Shown here piece after piece: positions 21,229-29,527 of a stretch of DNA of 64,000 nucleotides. The notes under the pieces were generated by a model. The model was not told the origin of the DNA. It was given only the letters and a program-made list of their open reading frames with translations, and ran no database searches. Position 1 is the stretch's first letter. Each line of letters starts with the position of its first letter. Made by a program: the position numbers and the translations under genes. The stretch lies in NCBI RefSeq assembly GCF_016616885.1, contig NZ_CP067102.1, positions 6,414,501 to 6,478,500 of the forward strand, in the 5' to 3' direction. The DNA is from Bradyrhizobium diazoefficiens (lineage in GTDB: Bacteria; Pseudomonadota; Alphaproteobacteria; Rhizobiales; Xanthobacteraceae).

Positions 21229-21617
21229 TGCTTGTCCTCGGGCTGAGGCACGGAGCCCGTCACGCTCTCCGGATCGCTCGCGGCTTCGATGGTGTTGATC
21301 ATGGACCCGATCGGATCAGGCTCGCCCGGCCTGAACATCCGCGGCGGACGGTCCGGCAGGTTCTTCATTGAATCATATTGTGTGCCGTTGACGGGCTTGA
21401 GCGGCAGATGCCGCTCGGAAAGGCCCTGCAGGCGCAGGGGCGCATCGAGCTTGGCCCATTCGGAGCGCAGCTGCGCGATCGCGTCGCGCTGCTCGCGGAT
21501 CTCCGCGTGCAGCCGCAGCACCTTCTCGGTGCGGGCGGTGGAGTCCATCTTGATCCGGTAGACATAGGCGGCCGCGAAGATCAGCGCGCCGATGACGAGA
21601 AGGTGGATGAAGCGCAT
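21225..21617 (-). CDS. ftsL: Cell division protein FtsL
   Basis: This 130-residue bitopic protein has a short N-terminus, one membrane segment at about residues 4-20 (IHLLVIGALIFAAAYVY) and then a coiled coil at about 27-62 (TEKVLRLHAEIREQRDAIAQ onward). It matches the size and layout of alphaproteobacterial FtsL, which bridges FtsQ to FtsW/FtsI. Sequence conservation in this family is low, so the call also rests on position: 3 bp after rsmH and overlapping ftsI by 4 bp. The Pro-rich C-terminal 45 residues are probably disordered. Confidence 0.9.
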   Translation of the reverse strand: MRFIHLLVIGALIFAAAYVYRIKMDSTARTEKVLRLHAEIREQRDAIAQLRSEWAKLDAPLRLQGLSERHLPLKPVNGTQYDSMKNLPDRPPRMFRPGEPDPIGSMINTIEAASDPESVTGSVPQPEDKQ

Positions 21618-21620
21618 GTG

Positions 21621-22610
21621 CTAGCCGCCCCTCATCACGTCGGAGAGTTTTGGCCAGGACGATGGCTCGGCGTCGTCATGCGCCGGCGCCGCGGTACGCT
21701 CGGCGGCGCGCAGCTTTGCGGATCGAGCACGCGGATTGTGCGCAACTTCCGCCTCGCCGGCGACCACGGGCCGCCGCGTCAAAAGCCGGAAGCTCGGCGC
21801 GCCCTGCGCCACTTCCGGCAGATGGCGCGAGCCGCCGCCGGTCTTGGCGCGCTCGGAGAGGAAATTCTTGACGATGCGGTCTTCCAGCGAATGGAACGAG
21901 ACCACGACCAGACGGCCGCCGGGCTTGAGCACGCGCTCGGCCGCCGCCAGCGCGGTCTGGAGCTCCTCGAGCTCTTCATTGACGAAGATGCGCAGGGCCT
22001 GGAACGTCCGCGTCGCCGGATGAATATCGCCCGGCTTCGAGCGCACCACCCTGCCGACGAGATCGGCGAGCGCGCGCGTGGTGGTGAACGGCGTCTCCCG
22101 CCGATCGGCCACGATGGCGCGGGCCACGCGGCGCGAATGCCGCTCTTCGCCGAAGAGATAGATGATGTCGGCGAGATCGCTTTCCGAGGCGCGCGCAACG
22201 ACATCGGCGGCCGTCGGTCCCGTCTGTCCCATGCGCATGTCGAGCGGTCCGTCGAGGCGGAACGAGAAGCCACGGCCGGCCTGGTCCAGCTGCATCGAGG
22301 ACACCCCGACATCCATGACGACGCCGTCGACCGCGTCGACGCCGTGCGCGGCGCAGACCTCGGCGAGATTCGAGAAACGGTCCTCGACCAGCGTCAGCCG
22401 GCCGGCTGCGCGTTCGACCAGCTCCGAACCGCCGGTGATCGCCGTGTGGTCGCGGTCGATCGCGATGACCCGGGTTCCCGGCACATCCAGGATGGCGCGG
22501 CTGTAGCCGCCGGCCCCAAAGGTAGCATCGACATAGATGCCGCCCTCGCGCGGCGCGAGATGCTCGATCGCCTCGCGGCCAAGCACGGGAATGTGCGGCG
22601 CGTCGCTCAT
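21621..22610 (-). CDS. rsmH: 16S rRNA (cytosine(1402)-N(4))-methyltransferase RsmH (MraW)
   Basis: RsmH methylates the N4 of C1402 in 16S rRNA using S-adenosylmethionine. The protein has 329 residues. The SAM loop [16 protein letters not shown] is near residues 26-41 and [20 protein letters not shown] lies near 100. The C-terminal [12 protein letters not shown] near 245 is diagnostic. The frame runs 67 codons further upstream, but the ATG at 22610 matches the family start [10 protein letters not shown]. It is the first gene of the dcw run. mraZ, the usual preceding gene, is missing. Confidence 0.96.
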   Translation of the reverse strand: MSDAPHIPVLGREAIEHLAPREGGIYVDATFGAGGYSRAILDVPGTRVIAIDRDHTAITGGSELVERAAGRLTLVEDRFSNLAEVCAAHGVDAVDGVVMDVGVSSMQLDQAGRGFSFRLDGPLDMRMGQTGPTAADVVARASESDLADIIYLFGEERHSRRVARAIVADRRETPFTTTRALADLVGRVVRSKPGDIHPATRTFQALRIFVNEELEELQTALAAAERVLKPGGRLVVVSFHSLEDRIVKNFLSERAKTGGGSRHLPEVAQGAPSFRLLTRRPVVAGEAEVAHNPRARSAKLRAAERTAAPAHDDAEPSSWPKLSDVMRGG

Positions 22611-23053
22611 GCGTCGCACCTGCCGAACGTGCAGGTATAATCGGGGGCGAAGCAGCCCATCACGCCTCGAACAATTCCGCGTCGCGGCGGTTCCACGACC
22701 CAACCCCTCTCCAGCATACTTGCCAGCATGCGCGCCGAGCCCGGTCGTCCGAGGTGGCAACCCCGGTGTTCCCGGTGGAATATGTCGGGCAGCCATGGGA
22801 TTTCGAGCCAAAATCGCTTCTGGCCGCCTCCGGATGCGGATCGGCTCTTCACCTCTCAGTAACGGCCCTTAGCGTTAAGAAAGCGTTGATCGGCTCGTTA
22901 CAAGTCGAAAAGGTTACCGGCCGGTGATGCGTCATCCACACACCGGGCCCAAAATGCGCCCGTTAACCGAACCGCGCGATTGCGCGGACCGGAGGGTAAA
23001 GGAATAGTAAAGAGAAGGGCTTGGCCCACTCTCCTGTCCGACTTGAGCTGCTT
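22611..23053. promoter_or_regulatory. Divergent intergenic region, rsmH / amidase
   Basis: This region of about 440 bp separates the first dcw gene (leftward) from the amidase (rightward). It should carry the main dcw promoter. GTTAAC occurs at about 22973, and a TTAA with downstream TTGA lies near 22874. The 200 bp next to rsmH has an open frame in phase with rsmH but no family similarity, so it is either a long 5' leader or an overextended frame. No MraZ-like sequence and no MraZ-type tandem repeats were seen. Confidence 0.4.
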
Positions 23054-23917
23054 ATGTCGTCCGGTCCGTCCACGCCATCCGGCACTGATTCGAAGCGTCA
23101 GCGCGTTCTCCCGGTTCCCAAGGCCGCGGCGAACATGCGGACGTTCGAGCCGGATTCGTCGATCGTCTCCGACATCATCCCTTCGCCCAATCATGGCGAG
23201 CGCAGCAAGGGACGGCAGCCCGACATGATCGTGCTGCACTACACCGGCATGCCCGACGTCGAGGGCGCGCTGGCGCGGCTGTGCACGGCCGGCAGCGAGG
23301 TGTCGGCCCATTATGTCGTGCTCGAAGACGGCCGCATCGTGCAATGTGTGCCAGAGGCCAAGCGCGCCTGGCACGCCGGCGTCTCGTCCTGGGGCGGCGA
23401 AGACGACATCAACTCCTGCTCGATCGGGATCGAGATCATCAATCGCGGCCACGATTGGGGCTATCCGGAATATCCGCTGCGCCAGATCGCTGCCGTAATC
23501 GCACTGTGCCGCGGCATCATGCTCCGCCGCAAGGTGACACCGCAACGGGTGCTCGGCCATTCCGACGTCGCGCCCGCGCGCAAGAAGGATCCCGGCGAAA
23601 AATTTCCGTGGCATTCGCTGGCCAATTCCGGCGTCGGTCACTGGGTCACGCCGGCGCCGGTCGTGCGCGGCGAAACCCTGATGCTCGGCACCATCAGCGA
23701 CGAGGTGCTGAGCCTGCAGCAGGCGCTGGCACGCTATGGCTATGGCGTACCGCTATCAGGCAAATACGACGCGTCGACGATGGAAGTCGTCACCGCCTTC
23801 CAGCGCCACTTCCGCCCCGCACGCCTGGATGGCGTTGCCGATCACTCGACGCTGTCGACCTTGCAGGCGCTGCTGGCGAGCCTGCCGGTAGATGGGGCCG
23901 CGGTGACGTCGAAGTAG
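23054..23917 (+). CDS. N-acetylmuramoyl-L-alanine amidase with peptidoglycan-binding domain (AmiD/AmpD-like)
   Basis: This zinc amidase should cut the bond between MurNAc and L-Ala in peptidoglycan or its fragments. The Amidase_2 domain occupies about residues 45-185 and has the zinc-ligand motifs IVLHYTGMPD near residue 60 and VLGHSDVAPARKKDPG near 170, plus the structural ENRGH-like segment IEIINRGHDWGYPEYP near 135. A peptidoglycan-binding type 1 domain follows at about 220-280 (LQQALARYGYG, FQRHFRP). No signal peptide is obvious, so the cellular site is uncertain. The start is also uncertain: TTG at 23021, ATG at 23054 or ATG at 23135 are all possible. It is divergent from rsmH. Confidence 0.9.
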   Translation: MSSGPSTPSGTDSKRQRVLPVPKAAANMRTFEPDSSIVSDIIPSPNHGERSKGRQPDMIVLHYTGMPDVEGALARLCTAGSEVSAHYVVLEDGRIVQCVPEAKRAWHAGVSSWGGEDDINSCSIGIEIINRGHDWGYPEYPLRQIAAVIALCRGIMLRRKVTPQRVLGHSDVAPARKKDPGEKFPWHSLANSGVGHWVTPAPVVRGETLMLGTISDEVLSLQQALARYGYGVPLSGKYDASTMEVVTAFQRHFRPARLDGVADHSTLSTLQALLASLPVDGAAVTSK

Positions 23918-23945
23918 TCGCCGTCTTCGTGATCGCAGTTCTTGC

Positions 23946-24032
23946 TCCGTCATGCCCGGGCTTGTCCCGGGCATCCACGTCCTGGTCTCGACAAAGAACG
24001 TGGATGGCCGGGACAAGCCCGGCCATGACGGA
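23946..24032. repeat. Intergenic palindrome, TCCGTCATGCCCGGG family
   Basis: Left arm 23946-23980 and right arm 23998-24032 pair over about 35 bases, with the ends tccgtcatg and catgacgga. The inner parts cccgggcttgtcccgg and ccgggacaagcccgg also match across the arms. It sits between the convergent amidase and ECF sigma genes, so it could also act as a two-way terminator. A related half-element is near 45622. Confidence 0.85.
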
Positions 24033-24034
24033 AC

Positions 24035-25270
24035 TCACTCCATCTCCCTCACTCGCCGCGCGTACAACCTTCGCAACGGCGCGAGCTGCGTCGCCGCTGT
24101 CGCCGCGACATAAGCCTCGCGCGCTTCGTCCTTGCGGCCGAGCCGCCGCAACAGATCGGCACGCACGGCCGGCAACATTTCATAGCCGTCCAGGCCGCCG
24201 CGCGCGGCGATCGCGTCGACGAGATCGAGCGCGCGCGCCGGACCATCGACCATCGAGACCGCAGCCGCATGGTTGAGCTCGACCACCGGGGACGGGCTGA
24301 TGCGTAGCAGCACTTCGTAGAGGCCGGCGATCTGCGGCCAATCGGTTTCCTCAAAGCTTGGTGCGCGGGCATGCAGCGCGGCGATCGCGGCCTGCACCGC
24401 ATACGGCTGCGGCCGGCCCGGCACGCGCAGCGCGTCATCGACGAGACGCAGGCCTTGCTCGATCTGCGCGCGATCCCAGAGCGCGCGGTCCTGCTCTTCC
24501 AGCAGAACGATGTCGCCCGCCGCAGTCTCGCGACCGGCGCGCCGCGCGTCATGGAGCAGCATCAACGCCAGCAGCCCCTTGATCGCGGCGCGATCGGGCA
24601 TCAGCCGGTCGAGCAAGCGACCAAGCCTGATCGCCTCGACCGCAAGGTCAGGCCGCATCAGGTCCGCGCCCGAGGTCGCGACATAGCCCTCGGTGAAGAC
24701 GAGATAGATCACGGCGAGCACGCCATCGAGCCGCGGCGCGAGCGCGGCGCGCTCGGGCACTTCATAGGGAATGCCGGCGAGCCTGATCTTCTGCTTGGCG
24801 CGGACGAGGCGCTGCGCCATCGCGTCCTCACCGACAAGGAAAGCGCGCGCGACCTGCGCACTAGAGAGGCCGCAGACCGTACGCAGGGTCAGGGCGACCT
24901 GGACTTCGGGCGCGAACGCCGGGTGGCAGCAAGTGAAGATCAGCCGCAGCATGTCGTCGTCAAGCGTCGCCGGCGGCTCGGCCGGCGCATCTGCGTTGAA
25001 CTCGAGCTCGTGCAGGAGCGCCTGCTGCTTGCCGCGAAAGACGGCTTGGCGACGCACACGGTCGATCGCCTTGTTGCGGCCGACATTGACCAGCCAGGCG
25101 CGGGGATTGTCGGGTAGCTCGCCCGCCGCCCAGCGCTCCAGCGCAACCGCGAACGCATCCTGGAGCGCATCCTCGGCCAGATCGAAATCACCGACGAGGC
25201 GGATCAGGGTGGCCAGCGCCCGCCCCGCCTCGTCGCGAAAGATCCTGTCGATGTCGGTGGACGAGATCAC
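24035..25270 (-). CDS. ECF sigma factor of the ECF42 type with C-terminal extension
   Basis: This extracytoplasmic-function sigma factor has 411 residues, far longer than the usual 180-200. Region 2 lies at about residues 10-80 ([16 protein letters not shown] and [20 protein letters not shown]) and region 4 at about 115-170 ([20 protein letters not shown] and [13 protein letters not shown]). The remaining 230 residues form a helical, TPR-like extension ([29 protein letters not shown]). This layout and the adjacent DGPF/YCII genes are the known hallmark of ECF42 factors. No anti-sigma gene is present, so the extension probably controls activity. The start is GTG and overlaps the stop of the upstream DGPF gene by 4 bp. 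Confidence 0.9.
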   Translation of the reverse strand: MISSTDIDRIFRDEAGRALATLIRLVGDFDLAEDALQDAFAVALERWAAGELPDNPRAWLVNVGRNKAIDRVRRQAVFRGKQQALLHELEFNADAPAEPPATLDDDMLRLIFTCCHPAFAPEVQVALTLRTVCGLSSAQVARAFLVGEDAMAQRLVRAKQKIRLAGIPYEVPERAALAPRLDGVLAVIYLVFTEGYVATSGADLMRPDLAVEAIRLGRLLDRLMPDRAAIKGLLALMLLHDARRAGRETAAGDIVLLEEQDRALWDRAQIEQGLRLVDDALRVPGRPQPYAVQAAIAALHARAPSFEETDWPQIAGLYEVLLRISPSPVVELNHAAAVSMVDGPARALDLVDAIAARGGLDGYEMLPAVRADLLRRLGRKDEAREAYVAATAATQLAPLRRLYARRVREME

Positions 25271-25617
25271 TTGTAGATCATGACCGGCCTGACCTCGATC
25301 GATCCTCTCTTGGCCTCGGGAATTCGCGCCGCAAGCGCGACGGCGTCGTCGAGGTCCTTGGCTTCGACCAGATAGTAGCCGCCGAGTTGCTCACGCGTTT
25401 CCGCGAACGGACCATCGGTGGTCATGGTCTTGCCGTCGCGAACGCGCACGGTGGTCGCCGTCGTCGTCGGCTGCAGCCCATCGCCGGCCTTGAAATGGCC
25501 GCTCTGGATGATCGACTGCGTGAAGGCGCCGTATTCTCCGGCCAGCTTTTGACGGTCGGTGGCGTTCATCTCGGTCAGATACGTTTCGTTCCGGTAGATC
25601 AGCAGCAGATACTGCAT
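25267..25617 (-). CDS. DGPF (YCII-related) protein, copy A
   Basis: This 116-residue protein starts [14 protein letters not shown] and carries the family signature [19 protein letters not shown] near residues 68-86. YCII-like proteins form a ferredoxin-like dimer and the function of DGPF members is unknown, though they regularly accompany ECF42 sigma factors. The stop overlaps the sigma GTG by 4 bp, so the pair is translationally coupled. It differs from copy B at only about 20 of 116 positions, mostly in the first 45 residues. Confidence 0.9.
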   Translation of the reverse strand: MQYLLLIYRNETYLTEMNATDRQKLAGEYGAFTQSIIQSGHFKAGDGLQPTTTATTVRVRDGKTMTTDGPFAETREQLGGYYLVEAKDLDDAVALAARIPEAKRGSIEVRPVMIYK

Positions 25618-25705
25618 TGCTCAACTCCTGTTGTTCGGCTGGATCGCCGACACCAGTCGAACGGGGCCAACGTCAAACGACATCATCGCAAGATTGTTTT
25701 CGAGA

Positions 25706-26056
25706 TCATTTGTAGATCATGACCGGCCTGACTTCGATCGACCCGTCTCTGGCGTTAGGAATCCGTGCAGCCAGTGCAATGGCGGCGTCGAGATCCTTGG
25801 CCTCGACCAGATAGTAGCCGCCGAGTTGCTCGCGGGTCTCCGCGAACGGACCGTCGGTCGTCAGGGTCTTGCCGTCGCGCACGCGCACCGTGGTCGCCGT
25901 CGTGCTCGGCTGAAGGCCGTCGCCGGCCTTGAAATGGCCGCTCTGGACAATGGACTGGGTATAGGCGCCGTACTCCGCCGACACTTTCTGACGGTCGGCG
26001 GGTTCCATCTTGTTCAATTCCGCTTCGCTCCGGTAGATCAGCAGCAGATACTGCAT
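25706..26056 (-). CDS. DGPF (YCII-related) protein, copy B
   Basis: This 116-residue paralogue starts [19 protein letters not shown], with the same signature [19 protein letters not shown]. It is the first gene of the three-gene operon DGPF-B, DGPF-A, ECF42 sigma. It and copy A are offset by exactly 439 bp. The sequence upstream of each start is also nearly identical (ctgttgttcggctggatcgc), so the duplication included the leader. Confidence 0.9.
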   Translation of the reverse strand: MQYLLLIYRSEAELNKMEPADRQKVSAEYGAYTQSIVQSGHFKAGDGLQPSTTATTVRVRDGKTLTTDGPFAETREQLGGYYLVEAKDLDAAIALAARIPNARDGSIEVRPVMIYK

Positions 26057-26204
26057 CGCTTAACTCCTGTTGTTCGGCTGGATCGCCGACACCAGTCGAA
26101 CGGGCCAAACTCCAAACGACATCTTCAGGATAATTTATTTGGGCGGCGCGTGCGCGACGATCTCCGCTTGACGAAACCGTCACAAATGCCCATTGCCTAA
26201 GCCG

Positions 26205-26680
26205 TCAGTCGGCCGGACGGCCGCTCCGGCAAGTGCCGAAAGGCCGCCGGGGAGGAAAGTCCGGGCTCCCTTGACATACGGTGCCGGATAACGTCCGGCG
26301 GGGGCAACCCCAGGGAAAGTGCCACAGAGAACGAACCGCCCGCCTTCGCCCTTTGGGCTTCGGCGAGGCAGGCCCGCCGGGCTTGCCACGTGGTAGCAGC
26401 GTAAGCTGCGTAGACGGGTAAGGGTGAAAAGGTGCGGTAAGAGCGCACCGCGGGTCCGGCAACGGAGCCGGCATGGTAAACCCCACCGGGAGCAAAACCG
26501 AATAGGGACGGCGTAGCGGACTGTTCGCTTTGAGCGATAACGCCGCGGGGCGATGTCAGGCCCGCCGTCCGGGTAGGTTGCTCGAGGCCATGTGCGAACA
26601 TGGTCCCAGAGGAATGGTCGTCACGTATCGTTTGCGCAAGCGGACGGTGCCCTACAGAACCCGGCTTACAGGCCGGCTGA
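26205..26680 (+). ncRNA. rnpB: RNase P RNA (class A)
   Basis: This is the catalytic RNA that matures tRNA 5' ends. Conserved blocks are in order: gaggaaagtccgggctcc near 26253, agggtgaaaaggtgcggtaa near 26420, and the closing acagaacccggcttacag near 26653. The outer P1 helix pairs tcagtcggcc (26205-26214) with ggccggctga (26671-26680), with one G-U pair. I used those pairing arms as boundaries, so the true ends may differ by a few bases. The gene is plus strand, between the ECF42 operon and an alpha/beta hydrolase. Confidence 0.95.
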
Positions 26681-26691
26681 TATCTTGCAAC

Positions 26692-26723
26692 GAGGGGTTC
26701 GATGTTAGCGCATCGGACCCCTC
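26692..26723 (+). terminator. Hairpin after rnpB
   Basis: The 13-base arms gaggggttcgatg and catcggacccctc pair with one G-U around a 6-base loop, 12 bp after the rnpB P1 helix. The following tract accattt is only weakly T-rich. It lies before the end of the convergent hydrolase gene. Confidence 0.5.
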
Positions 26724-26739
26724 ACCATTTGGGACGTCG

Positions 26740-27465
26740 TCAGGCGACGATCTCTTGCAACACGCCCATCAGTGCCTCTGGCGCCGTCACGTTCGGCGCG
26801 TGACTGGCATCGAGCTCGAAATAGCGCCAGCCCTCTTCGCTCTTGGTCCGCTTCGCAAATTGCCCGAACACGTCGCCCGGCGGAATGCGCTTACAGTAGA
26901 TGTAGCTGCGAGGCATCGCGGGCTCGCCATGCGCGAGCTTCAGCTTCGTCTCGAAACATTTGATCGGCATGTAGATGCGGCGCGCGTTGAGCCAGTCGAG
27001 ATCGGCCTGCGGCGTATCCGGCGGCGGCGGGTTCGGCGGGATGCGGTAGCCGTCGCCGGCGGCCGCCGCCTTGCGCATCGGCTCGCGGCCACCCTCATTG
27101 AGATCGAACAGCGACTGGCCATCACGCGGCACGAAGGCGTCGAGATAGATCAATTGCGTCACGCGCTCTCTTGCGCGATCGGCAACGCCGGTGGCGACCA
27201 TGCCGCCATAGCTGTGGCCGAGCAGCACGATGCCGCTAAGATCCTCGAATGCGATGACGTTGAGGATGTCCTGGATATGGGTGTTGAGATCGACGGCGGG
27301 ACTGGCGAGATGCGATCGCTCGCCGAGCCCGGTGTAGGTCGGCGCAACCAGGCGGTGGCCGGCCTGCGCCATCAGCGGATGCATTTTCTTCCAGGCCCAT
27401 CCGCCGGACCACGCGCCATGACAGAGCAGGAAGGTCTTCGCGCGTGAGGTCATCGGCGTTTCCAT
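26740..27465 (-). CDS. Alpha/beta hydrolase (esterase-like)
   Basis: This 241-residue protein has an alpha/beta hydrolase fold. The oxyanion segment FLLCHGAWSGGWAWKK is near residues 11-26. The nucleophile elbow is LLGHSYGGMVA near residue 83, with Ser in GHSYG, and the catalytic His is probably in ELDASHAPNVTAPEAL near 220. The family includes plant salicylate and hydroxynitrile esterases and the EstC-like group. The substrate cannot be told from sequence. The ATG at 27465 matches the family, although the frame stays open upstream. It stands alone, convergent with rnpB. Confidence 0.85.
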   Translation of the reverse strand: METPMTSRAKTFLLCHGAWSGGWAWKKMHPLMAQAGHRLVAPTYTGLGERSHLASPAVDLNTHIQDILNVIAFEDLSGIVLLGHSYGGMVATGVADRARERVTQLIYLDAFVPRDGQSLFDLNEGGREPMRKAAAAGDGYRIPPNPPPPDTPQADLDWLNARRIYMPIKCFETKLKLAHGEPAMPRSYIYCKRIPPGDVFGQFAKRTKSEEGWRYFELDASHAPNVTAPEALMGVLQEIVA

Positions 27466-27527
27466 TGTTCTTGTTTTGAGACGATGGAGTGTAGCGGGCA
27501 GTCGCGCGATGTAAACGCCGCCGGGCG

Positions 27528-27959
27528 TCAGGCCGCGCGCGGCGCCTTCACCAGCACGGGCGCAAGCTGACCGGCCTCCCGCCGCAGCTTGCTCGCCTCG
27601 AAGCCGTGCATGCCGATCTGCCATTGCAGCCCGACGATGGCGCCCTTGGTCGGTTGCAGCAGCGCGAGCGAGGCAAACAACGTCACCGGCAGCCACACGG
27701 CGAGCTGCAGCCAGACCGGCGGCGCATAGGCGGTTTCAACCGCGAGGATCGCTGGCACCACGAGATGGCCGACCACGACCATCACGAGATAGGCCGGGAA
27801 GTCATCGGCGCGCTGGTGGACCAGCTCCTCGCCGCAATGATCGCAACCGTCTGCGACCTTGAGGAAACGCCCGAACAGATGCCCTTCGCCGCAGTTCGGG
27901 CACTTGCCGCGAAAACCGCGCCACATTGCCTTTGCCAGAGAGACTGAACCGGTCGCCAT
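27528..27959 (-). CDS. DUF983 membrane protein
   Basis: This 143-residue protein begins with two zinc-ribbon-like CxxC pairs, KCPNCGEGHLFGRF near residue 17 and DGCDHCGEEL near 37. Two membrane segments follow at about 58-80 and 85-105. This is the DUF983 pattern, and no function is established for the family. The start chosen is the ATG at 27959, because upstream in-frame codons lie in the divergent promoter region. It is divergent from the MocR gene. Confidence 0.85.
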   Translation of the reverse strand: MATGSVSLAKAMWRGFRGKCPNCGEGHLFGRFLKVADGCDHCGEELVHQRADDFPAYLVMVVVGHLVVPAILAVETAYAPPVWLQLAVWLPVTLFASLALLQPTKGAIVGLQWQIGMHGFEASKLRREAGQLAPVLVKAPRAA

Positions 27960-27983
27960 GACGACACCTCTTCCGTTTTGCTG

Positions 27984-28013
27984 ATCCATACAATAGTATC
28001 TTGCATCCATACA
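27984..28013. promoter_or_regulatory. Direct repeat ATCCATACA x2, probable MocR operator
   Basis: Identical 9-base sites ATCCATACA start at 27984 and 28005, exactly 21 bp (two helical turns) apart. They lie in the 79-bp gap between the divergent DUF983 and MocR-type genes. MocR regulators often bind direct repeats close to their own gene, so this is a good candidate operator. Confidence 0.55.
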
Positions 28014-28038
28014 TTCAAAGGATATGGGCCCAAGTTGC

Positions 28039-29409
28039 ATGGATTGGACTCCTACAATCTCGGAGCTGAGCGGGCCGCGCTATCAGCGCATCGTCGAGGC
28101 CATGGAGGCCGACATCGCTGCCGGCCGGCTGGTGCGTGGGCAGCAATTGCCGACGCAGCGCGCGTTGGCCAAGGCGCTCGGCATCGACCTGACCACGGTG
28201 ACGCGCGCCTACACCGAGGCGCGGCGTCGCGGCATCATGGAGGCCCGGGTCGGCCAGGGATCGTTCGTATCGGAGACCAGCGCACGCCGCGCGGTCGACC
28301 TGCCGCATCCGGTGGCGATCGACCTCTCGATGAACGTGCCGCCGCATCCCCTCGAAGCGCAGCTCGACGAGCGCATCATCGCTGGCCTCGAAGCCATTCG
28401 CGCACAATCGGGTCTGACCGCATTCCTGAATTACCAGCCGCCCGGCGGCAGCGCGCATGAGCGCGAGGTCGCCGCGCGCTGGATGCGCACGCGCGTCTCA
28501 CATGCGCATGCCGACAAGCTCGTGATCTTTCCCGGCGCGCAGACGATCCTGTTCAACCTGCTCGTCCATCTCGCGCGGCCGGGCAACGTCGTATTGACCG
28601 AAGCCCTCACCTTCCCCGGCATCAAGGCCGCAGCAGCGCAGCTCGGCGTCAAGCTCGTCGGTGTCGCCATGGATGACGGCGGTATCCTGCCCGATGCGCT
28701 GACGAAGGCCTGCCGCACACACAAACCAAAGGCCGTCTATCTCATCCCGACGCTGCACAATCCGACCACCGCGACGCTTGCTCCCGACCGGCGCAGCGCA
28801 ATCGCAAAGATCGTTCGCGATGCCGATACGATCTTGATCGAGGACGATGCCTACGGGCTGCTCGATCGCTTGGCATCGCCGATCGCGAACCTCATCCCGG
28901 AGCGGACGTATTTGGCGACCACACTGTCAAAATGCATCGCCCCGGCGCTGCGCGTCGCTTATCTGCTCACGCCCGACAGCGGCGCGCAGCTTCAGATGCG
29001 CGGCCACCTCCAAGCGACCGTGCAGATGCCGGCGCCGCTGATGGTCGCGCTGGTGACGCACTGGCTCGAGACCGGCGTCGCCGACCGCATCATCACCGCG
29101 ATCCGCAACGAGGCCGTCGGCCGCCAACAATTGGCACAGCGCGCATTGAAGGGCTTTCAGTTCCAGGCGAAGCCCGCCGCACACCATTTGTGGCTGCACT
29201 TGCCGAAGGGGCGACCGGACGTCGCCGCGCATCTGCTGCGCAACGGGCTCGCAATCGTTGCCGGCGACGCCTTCACCGTCGACGGAACCTCGCCGCATGC
29301 GGCGCGCGTCTCACTCGGCGCGGCGCGCAACAGATCGGAATTGACCGAGGCACTGCGCATCCTCGTCGGCGCGCTGCAGAAGCCCGCCGATATCAGGCAG
29401 ATCGTCTAG
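28039..29409 (+). CDS. MocR-type transcriptional regulator (GntR DNA-binding domain fused to aminotransferase domain)
   Basis: This 456-residue protein has an N-terminal winged-helix GntR domain at about residues 8-75 (RYQRIVEAMEADIAAGRLVR, LPTQRALAKALGIDLTTVTR). A fold-type I aminotransferase domain fills the remainder. PLP-site features are YLIPTLHNPTTATL near 235, LIEDDAYGLLD near 270 and the Lys of TTLSKCIAPALRVAYL near 300. MocR proteins sense PLP or an amino-compound. The target is unknown, and the divergent DUF983 gene is the obvious candidate. An ATG 15 bp upstream is also possible. Confidence 0.92.
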   Translation: MDWTPTISELSGPRYQRIVEAMEADIAAGRLVRGQQLPTQRALAKALGIDLTTVTRAYTEARRRGIMEARVGQGSFVSETSARRAVDLPHPVAIDLSMNVPPHPLEAQLDERIIAGLEAIRAQSGLTAFLNYQPPGGSAHEREVAARWMRTRVSHAHADKLVIFPGAQTILFNLLVHLARPGNVVLTEALTFPGIKAAAAQLGVKLVGVAMDDGGILPDALTKACRTHKPKAVYLIPTLHNPTTATLAPDRRSAIAKIVRDADTILIEDDAYGLLDRLASPIANLIPERTYLATTLSKCIAPALRVAYLLTPDSGAQLQMRGHLQATVQMPAPLMVALVTHWLETGVADRIITAIRNEAVGRQQLAQRALKGFQFQAKPAAHHLWLHLPKGRPDVAAHLLRNGLAIVAGDAFTVDGTSPHAARVSLGAARNRSELTEALRILVGALQKPADIRQIV

Positions 29410-29527
29410 CGAACGCGGGAATCACGCCTGCGTACGGTTCTGAAATTGACCTCCCGCGCCGCATCTGTGCTATGCGCCATGAAGCGATCACGGGCTTGGG
29501 ATCGCCGGCAACGGCAGGAATTCATCG

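Larger units (their letters stand above)
25267..26128. repeat. 439-bp tandem duplication covering two DGPF genes and leaders
   Basis: Bases 25267 to about 25690 and 25706 to about 26128 are two direct copies, each holding one DGPF gene plus about 70 bp upstream. Similarity fades gradually in the non-coding part (cgaacggggccaacgtc against cgaacgggccaaactcc). The N-terminal codons of the genes have diverged most. Confidence 0.85.

Noticed and set aside
1917-22610. Horizontal transfer of the dcw cluster
   Set aside because: Gene order, composition and motifs are what is expected for an alphaproteobacterial chromosome.
22607-22852. A short minus-strand frame in the place where mraZ is expected
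   Set aside because: The 81-residue translation has no MraZ fold features and no repeats.
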